NCBI GenBank assembly: GCA_029863275.1
Contig: JAOTVS010000014.1
Span: forward strand, 1 to 35,682
Direction of reading: 5' to 3'
Origin: Candidatus Nitrosopumilus sp.
Lineage (GTDB): Archaea; Thermoproteota; Nitrososphaeria; Nitrososphaerales; Nitrosopumilaceae
DNA: 35,682 bases
Of this stretch, positions 7,581 through 15,296 are shown one piece after another. The notes below the pieces were generated by a model. It ran no database searches and was not told where the DNA came from. It saw nothing but the letters and a program-made list of their open reading frames with translations. Each line of letters opens with the position of its first letter. The stretch's first letter is position 1. The position numbers were made by a program, and so were the translations under genes.

Positions 7581-8999
7581 ATGAGTACTCAAGAAGCCAA
7601 GCTTATGGCAGCAGGCATTGATGATATTTCCATGTATATTCCACGACTCTATGTTGATGCAGGTGACTTTGCAAAAGCCAGAGGACTTGACCCAAACAAA
7701 CTACAAAAGGGATTAGGGGTGTCTCAGATGGCAATGGTTGACACTAATCAAGATCCTGCATGTCTTGCAGCAAATGCTTGTTTGAAAATAATGCAACAAA
7801 ACAAACTATCTCCAGAAGATATCGGAAGACTTTATGTTTCTACTGAATCCTCTTTTGATGAATCAAAAGCAATGAATTCTTATGTTATTGGAATGCTTGA
7901 ACAAGTATACGGGCAAGGTGCTTTTGAGCATTGCGGAGGCATCGAAACAAAGTTTGCATGTGTTAGTGGGTCTTATGCACTGTATGATAATACAAATTGG
8001 ATACGCGCAGGAGAGGCTGAAGGAAAAGCCGCACTAGTAGTTGTCTCAGATATTGCAAAATATGATATGGGAAGTAGTGGTGAGATGACTCAAGGTGCCG
8101 GATCAATTGCAATGCTTCTTAATGATAGTCCTAGATTGCTAGCATTTGATCCAAAAGTAACTTCAACTTCGATTAAAGACGAATATGATTTTTACAGACC
8201 ATTTGGAAAAGAAACTCCTATTGTGCATGGACAGTATTCAAATTTGCTATACATGATTCAAGTAAAAAAAGCATTAGAGACATTCAAGAAAAAATGCATA
8301 GCATCAGGATTAATAAAATTAGAATCAGGTGAAACGATTTTAGATCATATGGATTACATTAACATGCACTTACCATATAGTAACATGGGTAAAAAAGCAC
8401 TGGCATATCTAGTAAGACATGAATGGAGACAACTCCCAAGATGGAAAAAAATTATTCAAGGAATGGGAATGGAAGAACCCATACCAAAAGATCCTAGAGG
8501 GACAATTGAATCTGTTTTAGGTGATCAAGAATACATGGCCAAAGATCACGAGTTTACAAAATTATTTACAAAAACTCCTGAATTTCAAGAAGTATATGAG
8601 GCCAAATTAGCTAGTTCACTTATAGCGTCAAAAATGATAGGGAATTTGTATACTGCTTCATTATACTTGGGATTTAGAAGTAGTCTTGAGTTTGAGTATC
8701 AAAAAGGAATTGATTTGAATGGCAAGCGCATAGGTTTTGGCTCTTATGGTAGTGGTGCAAGTGCCATGGTATTCAGTGGAGTAATTCAACCAGAATATGT
8801 TGAAATTGTAAAATCTATGAATTTAGAAGCAGAGCTTGGTCCAAGGAGAAAATTAACTCTTAATGAATACGAAAGAATTCATGAAAGTAAACTAGGTCCT
8901 GAGCAATCAATGTTGCATCCAAGACACGAATTCATACTTGTTAATGTTGATAAAACCACCGAGTCTAGAGGTGAACGACGGTATGTTTTCAACGATTAA
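7581..8999 (+). CDS. mvaS: Hydroxymethylglutaryl-CoA synthase, bacterial/eukaryotic-like type
   Basis: A 472-residue thiolase-fold enzyme that condenses acetyl-CoA with acetoacetyl-CoA to HMG-CoA, the entry to the mevalonate pathway for archaeal isoprenoid lipids. The catalytic triad is visible: Glu89 in VSTESS, Cys127 in KFACVSGSYAL, and His263 in MHLPYSNMGKKAL. The N-terminus (GIDDISMYIPRLYVDAGDFA) and the DPNKLQKGLG region resemble bacterial MvaS and eukaryotic HMGS more than the shorter HMGS of other archaea that pairs with a DUF35 protein. It is longer than bacterial MvaS (~390), with extra sequence around residues 290-345. The ATG start follows a leader of roughly 40 nt from a TATA-like TTTAAATATT. 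The downstream gene starts 3 nt after the stop and is probably cotranscribed. Confidence 0.93.
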   Translation: MSTQEAKLMAAGIDDISMYIPRLYVDAGDFAKARGLDPNKLQKGLGVSQMAMVDTNQDPACLAANACLKIMQQNKLSPEDIGRLYVSTESSFDESKAMNSYVIGMLEQVYGQGAFEHCGGIETKFACVSGSYALYDNTNWIRAGEAEGKAALVVVSDIAKYDMGSSGEMTQGAGSIAMLLNDSPRLLAFDPKVTSTSIKDEYDFYRPFGKETPIVHGQYSNLLYMIQVKKALETFKKKCIASGLIKLESGETILDHMDYINMHLPYSNMGKKALAYLVRHEWRQLPRWKKIIQGMGMEEPIPKDPRGTIESVLGDQEYMAKDHEFTKLFTKTPEFQEVYEAKLASSLIASKMIGNLYTASLYLGFRSSLEFEYQKGIDLNGKRIGFGSYGSGASAMVFSGVIQPEYVEIVKSMNLEAELGPRRKLTLNEYERIHESKLGPEQSMLHPRHEFILVNVDKTTESRGERRYVFND

Positions 9000-9002
9000 T
9001 TT

Positions 9003-9551
9003 ATGATTGAGCAACCCAACCCAGTTAAGCAATATCTTTTTGAATTTATAGAAAAATCTGAAGAGAAATTCCAATTGCTATTTTCTCAAACAAAAATGGC
9101 TGAAATAATTGATGATATTTTAACAAATTGCTTTGATAAAGTTTCTTGTATGGCAAACAAAGAAGAAAGTATAGGAGTTTTGATTACCGGAATTTTACAC
9201 TACATGCTTACAAATGCAATGATTCCAAGTCAACGCAAAGTAAAGTATTACGGAGTTGATCTAGACATTGTAATCCCAGACTTGAAAACTTTGGAAAAAG
9301 ATCCTAAAAAAACATTAGTCATTTACATTGCAAAGACTCTAAACAAAAACACCATAAATGAAAACCTAAAACAATTACAAAATATTCAACCTGAAAATCA
9401 AAATGTATGGATTGTATCAAGTCAAGATCTTGGATTTGAAAATACATACGTCATTCAGAAAGAAAAATCCTCGTTTTCCAATATTATTTATGATATTGGA
9501 GAGTTTGTGAATGTTAAAGGTAATAATAAATTTAAAATTTTACCTGTCTAA
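9003..9551 (+). CDS. Conserved-looking unknown protein coupled to HMG-CoA synthase; possible PD-(D/E)XK-like fold
   Basis: A 182-residue soluble protein that I do not recognise. It starts with ATG only 3 nt after the mvaS stop, so it is almost certainly in the same transcript. The N-terminal ~80 residues are helical. The core, VKYYGVDLDIVIPDLKTL then LVIYIAKTLNKN at about residues 79-118, has the order beta-strand with Asp, second strand, then strand ending in Lys, reminiscent of PD-(D/E)XK nuclease-like folds. A second half reads as alternating strand and helix (VWIVSSQDLGF, then YVIQKEKSSFSNIIYDI). The nuclease-like reading is weak and comes from pattern only. It could be an inactive structural relative with no role in isoprenoid synthesis. 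Confidence 0.7.
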   Translation: MIEQPNPVKQYLFEFIEKSEEKFQLLFSQTKMAEIIDDILTNCFDKVSCMANKEESIGVLITGILHYMLTNAMIPSQRKVKYYGVDLDIVIPDLKTLEKDPKKTLVIYIAKTLNKNTINENLKQLQNIQPENQNVWIVSSQDLGFENTYVIQKEKSSFSNIIYDIGEFVNVKGNNKFKILPV

Positions 9552-9604
9552 GCACTATCATGGTATTTTAGCAGATTATTTTGAAATTGTTTTTCGATGA
9601 GAAA

Positions 9605-9619
9605 TGTTAAAGTTTAACA
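9605..9619. promoter_or_regulatory. Dyad TGTTAAA-G-TTTAACA upstream of bioD
   Basis: A perfect 7-bp inverted repeat with a 1-nt centre lies 57 nt before the bioD start. It shares the TGTTAA core of the 32-nt dyad at bioB but not its N14 spacing. It may be an operator. It is not a canonical BirA box. Confidence 0.35.
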
Positions 9620-9675
9620 ATTTGTCAACACTTTATGATTAAAGATTAATCAATAAAAAATAACCACAAAAATTT

Positions 9676-10362
9676 ATGAATTCATTATTTGTAACTGGAT
9701 CTGACACCGATGTGGGAAAAACATACGTTACAGCTGGATTGGCGGTGGCCTTGAGAAAGTTGAGCGTTGATGTAGGAGTTATGAAACCCTTTGCTGCAGG
9801 AATTCCACAAAAAAAAGGTTTCAAATCTGAAGATGCCGAAATTTTAGCTAAAGCCGCACAAGTTTCAGATTCTGAGAGTTTAATTAACCCTCAATTTTTT
9901 AAAATGACAGCATCACCATATACTGCATCAAAGTATTTGAAAATCAAAGTTAAAGTTGATTCAGTGTTATCCTGTTTTAGAAAACTATCCAAATTGCATT
10001 CTATGTTATTAGTAGAAGGGATGGGAGGAATAATGACTCCAATTTTAAAAAATTATTTTGTTTCTGATTTAATAAAAGAAATGAAGTTACCCACAGTTAT
10101 TGTAACTAGAAGCAAGATTGGAACAGTAAACCATACAATCATGACATGTAAAATGTGTGAAAAATATAAAATTCCAATCAAGGGAATTATTATCAATAAT
10201 TTTGATTCAGATGGATATAAGATAAAAATTCTAAAAAGAGACTTGGAAGACTTAACAGGGGTTCCAATCTTAGGCACTATTCCTTATATTGAGAATCTTA
10301 GTGATGAATCTTTGTATAAAAATATCAAAAAAACTATTGATATGAAATATCTTTTTGAATAA
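9676..10362 (+). CDS. bioD: Dethiobiotin synthetase
   Basis: A 228-residue P-loop ATPase that closes the ureido ring of dethiobiotin from 7,8-diaminopelargonate, CO2 and ATP. The N-terminus is diagnostic: LFVTGSDTDVGKTYVTAGLA, with Walker A at residues 7-15, followed by VGVMKPFAAG. Further conserved segments are LLVEGMGGIMTPI (about residues 113-125) and IIINNF, then VPILGTIPY near the C-terminus. Length is typical. It is the first biotin gene here. The other three follow after a gap holding an unrelated secreted protein gene, so it likely has its own promoter. Confidence 0.94.
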   Translation: MNSLFVTGSDTDVGKTYVTAGLAVALRKLSVDVGVMKPFAAGIPQKKGFKSEDAEILAKAAQVSDSESLINPQFFKMTASPYTASKYLKIKVKVDSVLSCFRKLSKLHSMLLVEGMGGIMTPILKNYFVSDLIKEMKLPTVIVTRSKIGTVNHTIMTCKMCEKYKIPIKGIIINNFDSDGYKIKILKRDLEDLTGVPILGTIPYIENLSDESLYKNIKKTIDMKYLFE

Positions 10363-10610
10363 TTTTTAAGACTGTAAATATTGGATTGATTTCTGGAGTT
10401 TTGGTTGGAAGTTCCAATAAAATTAATATCGTAATGTTTATTTTAGCACAATTATTTTTACATGTTTTTATTTTTAAATTTACGGTGTTTCAGGCTTGCT
10501 CTATTAATAAATCATAAAAAAATTTTTGCTACTTTTATGAAAAAAAGGATATAGAACACGTAATTTGAAATCTAGGTTTTTTCCGCACAATAGTATTAAA
10601 CTAAATTCTA
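10363..10610. promoter_or_regulatory. AT-rich spacer with a promoter near its right end
   Basis: About 250 nt with no convincing ORF on either strand. Several T-runs after bioD (TTTTTAAG and later TTATTTTTAC) could end the bioD transcript. TATTAAAC at about 10594-10601 is a likely TATA box for the following secreted-protein gene and would put the 5' end near 10620. Confidence 0.4.
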
Positions 10611-11342
10611 TTGTATAATTTATTGACGTTTAATAACACGCAAATATTGTTAGTAGGGACTTTAGCTCTAGTTCTTATTACAGGATTAGCAAGTCCAGCA
10701 TTTGCCGATGAAAATGGAATCAGAGAGGCCCCTGAAGTAGCAGTTTACGTTGATGAATCAATCACATCAGCGGTTGCTGTATCTCCAAATGGACCTTGGT
10801 ATGAATTTCTTTTCACAGATATCGGAGTTGATGCAGGAGCATGCTCCATCAATTGTACTCCTAGTAGTGGATTAAATTCTGTGTATGCACCTGACTCCCC
10901 TTGGACATTTGAATGTCCTGCTGAAGGTTGTTGGTTAACTGTAACTGACGCTTTTCTTAACGGGGATGAATTTGAAATATTTGATAATTCAGTAAGTATA
11001 GGAAATACATCTGAAGTTGCACCTACAGGAATATGTGAACCAGATGAAACCGATCCTGAAGATTGTCTTATAGACAATAATTCAAGTAGTGGCATGTTTG
11101 TACTAGGACCAGGGTCTCATTCAATTACCATCCAGCCCACGATATCGCCTTTTAAATTGGGAGCAGCTTATTTCAAGATAGAAACTCATGAATCAACAGT
11201 TGCAGGTGAACTCTTGTCACTTGACTCATCAGCACTGGTAATTTCAGGATTGACATCAAGTGCAGTATGGATGATACCAACTTTGGTAGGAATTACAGGT
11301 GCTGGATTATATCTAGTAAAACTCAGAGCAAATAGAGATTAA
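10611..11342 (+). CDS. Secreted protein with C-terminal membrane anchor, unknown function
   Basis: A 243-residue exported protein. A signal peptide occupies about residues 10-32 (ILLVGTLALVLITGLASPAFA). The mature part is acidic, rich in Ser/Thr/Pro/Gly, and has six Cys, suggesting disulfides in a beta-sandwich. A C-terminal hydrophobic segment (SSAVWMIPTLVGITGAGLYLV) is followed by a short basic tail (KLRANRD), the layout of archaeal surface proteins anchored or sorted by their C-terminus. It interrupts the biotin genes without an obvious link to them. Two in-frame TTG codons compete as start (10611 and 10623); the TATA-like box at 10594-10601 fits the second one better as a leaderless start. 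I do not recognise a named family. Confidence 0.75.
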   Translation: MYNLLTFNNTQILLVGTLALVLITGLASPAFADENGIREAPEVAVYVDESITSAVAVSPNGPWYEFLFTDIGVDAGACSINCTPSSGLNSVYAPDSPWTFECPAEGCWLTVTDAFLNGDEFEIFDNSVSIGNTSEVAPTGICEPDETDPEDCLIDNNSSSGMFVLGPGSHSITIQPTISPFKLGAAYFKIETHESTVAGELLSLDSSALVISGLTSSAVWMIPTLVGITGAGLYLVKLRANRD

Positions 11343-11503
11343 TTCTCTTCTTTTTATTAAATTTTAATCATTTGATTTTATGAATCACCAAACATCCTAG
11401 ATTTGCAAAAAATGAGATTTTAAACAGCAGAGGTTTTTACATGGCATAAATCTCAATTGATTCACCGTTTAATTATTAAGATGAAACACTGGTATAACCA
11501 CAC

Positions 11504-12829
11504 TTGAGAAAAAATAGCTTCGTATGGCATCCTAATACCCAGATGAAAGAATGGGAGACATTTGATAAGATTTCTTATGCTAAAGGTATGTGGTTATTTG
11601 ACTCCAAAGGAAACAAAATGCTTGATGCAGTGGCATCAATGTGGTGTAACGTTTGGGGACATTCAAAAAAAGAATTAGTAAATGCAATCATTAATCAGAC
11701 CAAAAAATTACAGCATTCTTCGATATTCAACCTTACTCACGAGCCTGCAGAGCAACTTGCAAAGAAACTTGTACGTATTTCTCCAGGGATGCACAAAGTG
11801 TTTTACTCTGATAACGGATCATCTGCAATGGAGATTGCCCTAAAGTTGGCTTTACAGTTTTGGGTCAACTCAGGTGAGAAACAAAAATCAAAAATAGTAA
11901 CACTTGAGAATGGTTACCACGGAGATACTTTTGGTGCAATGTCAATAGGATATGTACCACAATTTTTTGAAAAATTTAAAAAACAATTATTCCCCACGAT
12001 CCAAATACCAGTTCCAAACCATTATAGAATTCCAAAAGGTTTCACATATGCAGATTATGAAAATTATTGTTTAGAAAAAATTGAAGCCCAGTTTTCCAAA
12101 GACAGCAAGATTGCCGCATTTGTAATGGAAAGTGGCGCACAGATTGCAGGAGGGGTAATAATTTATCCAAAAAATTTTCAAAAAAAGATTAGTCAAATAT
12201 GTAAAACACATAATGTTTTGTTTGTTCTCGATGAGATAGCTACGGGTTTCGGACGGTTAGGCTCTATGGTACAGTATACAGAACAAAAAAGCATACCCGA
12301 TATTGTAGCATATGGAAAAATGTTAACAGGTGGATATATGACAATGGCTGCAACTCTTGCAAATAAAAAAATCTATGATGAATTTTTAGGAGATTTTAAT
12401 GATTGGAGACATCTTTTTCATGGACACACCTTTACTGGAAATCCAATAGCAACAGCGGTTTCACTTGAGAATTTGAATTTATATCAAAAGGATCACTTGA
12501 TTAAACAAATTCAAAAAACATCCAAGGTGTTTACAGAGTATTATGAAGAAATTTTAAAATTAGAACTAGTAGGGGACATTCGTCACAAAGGGATGCTAAT
12601 GGGAATAGAGCTAGTGTCAGATAAAAAGAAAAAAACTCCAATAAACCCAAAAAAATCAATAAATAAGATTTTCTTTGAGGAAGGAAAAAAAAATGGAATT
12701 TACCTTCGAACCCTAGGAAATATAATGATGCTTGTTCCCCCATTGGCCATTTCAGAAAATGACCTAAATTTACTTTTAAATCGAACCATTCAGACCATTA
12801 AATCTGCCCAGAAACATGTGCTAAAATGA
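11504..12829 (+). CDS. bioA: Adenosylmethionine-8-amino-7-oxononanoate aminotransferase
   Basis: A 441-residue class III PLP aminotransferase that makes 7,8-diaminopelargonate, with S-adenosylmethionine as usual amino donor. The BioA-specific N-terminus FVWHPNTQMKEW is present, then SDNGSSAMEIALK (PLP phosphate contacts, about 102-114), NGYHGDTFGAMS (136-147), the PLP Asp243 in FVLDEIATGFGRLG, and the Schiff-base Lys272 in VAYGKMLTGGYM. Length is typical. The start is TTG; the conserved WHPNTQM segment rules out the downstream ATG at 11540 or later. The gene ends at the first half-site of the dyad that precedes bioB. The aminotransferase could in principle use lysine as donor; the sequence alone does not decide. 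Confidence 0.93.
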   Translation: MRKNSFVWHPNTQMKEWETFDKISYAKGMWLFDSKGNKMLDAVASMWCNVWGHSKKELVNAIINQTKKLQHSSIFNLTHEPAEQLAKKLVRISPGMHKVFYSDNGSSAMEIALKLALQFWVNSGEKQKSKIVTLENGYHGDTFGAMSIGYVPQFFEKFKKQLFPTIQIPVPNHYRIPKGFTYADYENYCLEKIEAQFSKDSKIAAFVMESGAQIAGGVIIYPKNFQKKISQICKTHNVLFVLDEIATGFGRLGSMVQYTEQKSIPDIVAYGKMLTGGYMTMAATLANKKIYDEFLGDFNDWRHLFHGHTFTGNPIATAVSLENLNLYQKDHLIKQIQKTSKVFTEYYEEILKLELVGDIRHKGMLMGIELVSDKKKKTPINPKKSINKIFFEEGKKNGIYLRTLGNIMMLVPPLAISENDLNLLLNRTIQTIKSAQKHVLK

Positions 12830-12860
12830 TGTTAACCCCAAAAACTTTGAAGGTTAACCT
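12829..12860. promoter_or_regulatory. BirA-box-like operator upstream of bioB
   Basis: ATGTTAACC-N14-GGTTAACCT, overlapping the last base of bioA and ending 41 nt before the bioB ATG, just upstream of the TATA-like TTTAATGTAAAT (about 12875). This matches the known BirA operator architecture (TTGTwAACC-N14-16-GGTTwACAA; in E. coli TTGTAAACC-N16-GGTTTACAA), conserved in bacteria and reported for archaea. Repression of bioB (and bioF) by biotin-loaded biotin ligase is the natural reading. The regulator itself is outside the window. A 32-nt element of the same design lies before rpl3. Confidence 0.7.
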
Positions 12861-12901
12861 TTCGAGAAATATTATTTAATGTAAATTTCCTCATATTGTT
12901 T

Positions 12902-13879
12902 ATGAGTTATAGTGACTTTATCAAAGAATGTCAAGAAAACGTTCTATCCGGAGTTGGGATTAGTTCAGATAGTGCTGCAAAGCTATTTGAAATTCCAAAA
13001 GAATACATAAAAGAACTTGCAAATGCTGCCAATCAAATAACTCGAGAATTTAATGGAAACAAGGTAGACGTTGAACAACTAAATAACATAAAAAAAAATT
13101 CATGTAGTGAGGATTGTTCTTTTTGTGGCCAGTCTGCATTTTTTGATACTGGAATTGAATCTTATCAGTTACCATCACCAACAGAAGTTGTAAGCAGAGC
13201 ACAAAAAGCAAAAGATGAAGGTGCAAAGTCCTACTGTCTAGTCGCAGCATGGAGAGAGCCATCACCAAAAGATTTTTCTAAAGTTTGTACAATAATTGAA
13301 GAGGTAAACAACAAGGTTGGAATTAGTGTCGAATGTAGCTTAGGATTTCTAACATATGATCAGGCAAAAAAACTTAAAGAACTGAATGTCAAACGATATA
13401 ATCACAACCTAGAGACTGCAAAATCAAAGTTTGCAGAAATCTGTACTACACATACCTATGAAGACAGATTAAGAACTCTGCAAATTGCAAGAGACGCAGG
13501 ATTAGAGTTGTGCACAGGCGGGATTATTGGATTAGGTGAAACACAAGAACAGCGATTAGAGTTGGTGTTAGCACTCGCTGCGATTTATCCTGAGGAAATT
13601 ACAATTAACATTTTGGTTCCTGTTCCTGGGACGCCATTAGAATTGCAAACACCACTTGAAAAATCTGAAATTATTAGAATGTTTTCAGTCATTCGTTTTT
13701 TGTTACCAGAATCTGTGATTAAAATTTCAGGAGGAAGAGAAACAAATCTTGATGATTCAGGTGAAGAATTATTGCAAAGCGGAGCCAATGGCATAATTAC
13801 ATCAGGGTACCTTACTTTAGGAGGGAATGATGCAGACCAAGACATCAAAATGATAAAGAAGATAGGCCTTGAAGTCTAA
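12902..13879 (+). CDS. bioB: Biotin synthase (radical SAM)
   Basis: Radical SAM enzyme that inserts sulfur into dethiobiotin. From the chosen ATG the protein has 325 residues. The [4Fe-4S] motif CSEDCSFC lies at residues 68-75. Further BioB signatures are the YNHNLETA segment (about 157-164), GGIIGLGETQEQR (about 201-213), and the C-terminal SGGRETNL plus GYLTLGGNDADQD. A TTG six nt upstream would add two residues; the ATG at 12902 sits about 26 nt after a TATA-like element, so I prefer it. The gene overlaps bioF by 11 nt and follows the BirA-box-like dyad, so bioB and bioF are likely one biotin-regulated unit. Confidence 0.95.
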   Translation: MSYSDFIKECQENVLSGVGISSDSAAKLFEIPKEYIKELANAANQITREFNGNKVDVEQLNNIKKNSCSEDCSFCGQSAFFDTGIESYQLPSPTEVVSRAQKAKDEGAKSYCLVAAWREPSPKDFSKVCTIIEEVNNKVGISVECSLGFLTYDQAKKLKELNVKRYNHNLETAKSKFAEICTTHTYEDRLRTLQIARDAGLELCTGGIIGLGETQEQRLELVLALAAIYPEEITINILVPVPGTPLELQTPLEKSEIIRMFSVIRFLLPESVIKISGGRETNLDDSGEELLQSGANGIITSGYLTLGGNDADQDIKMIKKIGLEV

Positions 13880-14996
13880 TCTTAGTTTTATTGACTCAGA
13901 ACTTGAGCAGTTAAAGAAAAATCACCTTTTAAGAAAATTAAGATATGGTACAATTAGAGGTGCTACAATTACAATTCAAGGCAAGAATCTACTAAATTTA
14001 TGTTCTAATGATTATCTTGGAATCCCAACAACTAGATTAAAAATAATGCAAATGCAATCAAGTTCGAGATTAATATCTGGAAATCATGAAATTTACAAAA
14101 AATTAGAAAATAAACTGGCTCGACATAAATCTCAAGAGTCTAGTTTAATTTATCCAACTGGATACATGGCAAATTTAGGTGTGATTTCTACAATTGCAAA
14201 AAAAGGTGATTTAATTCTTAGTGATGAATTAAATCATGCAAGTATAATTGAATCATGTAGATTGTCAGGTGCCACCATTTCAATTTATAAACATAATAAC
14301 ATGGAAGATTTGCAGCAAAAATTAAAACGAACATCTAAAAACAAATTTGTAATAACTGAAGGGATTTTTAGCATGGATGGGGATTTCTCTAAATTAAAGG
14401 AAATATCTGAGATTACACAAAAGTCTAATTCAATTTTTATACTTGATGATGCACATGGTGACTTTATAGTTGGAAAGGATGGAAGAGGGACTGCAGATTA
14501 TTTTGGAGTACAAAAGAAGATAGATTTGTACATCAGTAGTTTAAGTAAAGGGTTAGGATCTTTTGGAGGATATGTTGCTTCTTATAAAAAAGTAATCGAT
14601 TTGAACATAAACAGATCAAAATCATTTATCTATACTTCTGCGCTGCCTTCATTTTTAGTTGAGTACAGTTTGAAACGATTTGAATCAAATCGAGAAGTCC
14701 AACGAAGAAAATTGCAAAAAAATGTAGAGTTATTTTTAAAAAGATTAGGCCAAATTGGATATACGATTAAATCTCAAACTCATGTTATTCCAATAATTAT
14801 TGGTAAAGAAAAAACTGCAATGGAGTTTGGAAATTATTTGTTCAAAAATGGTGTATATGCTCAACCAATTAGATATCCTACAGTTCCTAAAAATAAGTCA
14901 AGGTTAAGAATTTCTGTGACAGCCTGGTTAACTCATCAAGATATTGAAAATGCTCTTGTCGTGTTTGAAAAAGCATTTCAAAAATTTTTGAAATAA
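13869..14996 (+). CDS. bioF: 8-amino-7-oxononanoate synthase
   Basis: A 375-residue alpha-oxoamine synthase that condenses pimeloyl-CoA (or pimeloyl-ACP) with alanine. Fold-type I PLP motifs are clear: LCSNDYLG (44-51), SGNHEIYKKLE (70-80), YPTGYMANLG (95-104), DELNHASIIESCRLSG (119-134), LDDAHGDF (192-199) and the PLP Lys227 in SSLSKGLGSFGGY. The TTG start lies inside the bioB end (11-nt overlap), implying coupled translation; the next in-frame ATG would remove conserved sequence. Paralogous glycine C-acetyltransferase (Kbl) is the alternative, but the position next to bioB favours BioF. No pimelate-forming gene (bioC, bioH, bioW, bioI) is visible in the window. Confidence 0.92.
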   Translation: MKSNLSFIDSELEQLKKNHLLRKLRYGTIRGATITIQGKNLLNLCSNDYLGIPTTRLKIMQMQSSSRLISGNHEIYKKLENKLARHKSQESSLIYPTGYMANLGVISTIAKKGDLILSDELNHASIIESCRLSGATISIYKHNNMEDLQQKLKRTSKNKFVITEGIFSMDGDFSKLKEISEITQKSNSIFILDDAHGDFIVGKDGRGTADYFGVQKKIDLYISSLSKGLGSFGGYVASYKKVIDLNINRSKSFIYTSALPSFLVEYSLKRFESNREVQRRKLQKNVELFLKRLGQIGYTIKSQTHVIPIIIGKEKTAMEFGNYLFKNGVYAQPIRYPTVPKNKSRLRISVTAWLTHQDIENALVVFEKAFQKFLK

Positions 14997-15057
14997 AACA
15001 TAAATTTAATTTAGAACCAATCGTAAAGACTTCCATTATCAAGATTTAACAGATTTT

Positions 15058-15084
15058 TTAATTGTTAATCAACAATACAATTAA
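15058..15084. terminator. AT-rich inverted repeat between convergent genes
   Basis: TTGTT-AATC-AACAA, with an alternative outer pairing TTAATT/AATTAA, lies after a TTTTTT run between bioF and the convergent mini membrane-protein gene. The position fits a bidirectional 3'-end signal. Confidence 0.3.
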
Positions 15085-15102
15085 GCCGCTAAAATTATGT
15101 TA

Positions 15103-15219
15103 TTATCTTAGAGCATCAAACCCACCTATAGCAGGTGAGCCTATTAGCACTGCAATGGTAATAACAATTCCTAAAACTATTCCTACCAAGATAAACCGCT
15201 TGTTCACAACAAAAAACAT
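15103..15219 (-). CDS. 38-residue single-pass membrane mini-protein
   Basis: An ATG-initiated minus-strand frame encodes MFFVVNKRFILVGIVLGIVI followed by TIAVLIGSPAIGGFDALR. It has a short basic N-terminus (NKR) and one strong transmembrane helix, then a small polar tail, so it should sit with its N-terminus inside. It is divergent from ccdA and convergent with bioF. The strict hydrophobic pattern and ATG support a real gene; the plus-strand ORF over the same bases has no comparable logic. Function unknown. Similar mini-proteins occur elsewhere in this window (18336-18458, 20551-20661). Confidence 0.6.
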   Translation of the reverse strand: MFFVVNKRFILVGIVLGIVITIAVLIGSPAIGGFDALR

Positions 15220-15296
15220 TTTCACTCATTTAAAAACGAAATGAATTGAGCATAACTTGGAAGAATCTTTTAATTAAAAAATAACAATTCTAATTC

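Noticed and set aside
7475-10576. Shared TTGAAATCTAG-like string upstream of the HMG-CoA synthase and the secreted-protein gene
   Set aside because: A single short match in AT-rich spacers, with different distances to the genes; expected by chance.
15062-15244. 60-codon plus-strand frame
   Set aside because: It reads the mini membrane-protein gene (15103-15219) backwards. The minus strand has the ATG, basic start and clean helix; this frame does not.
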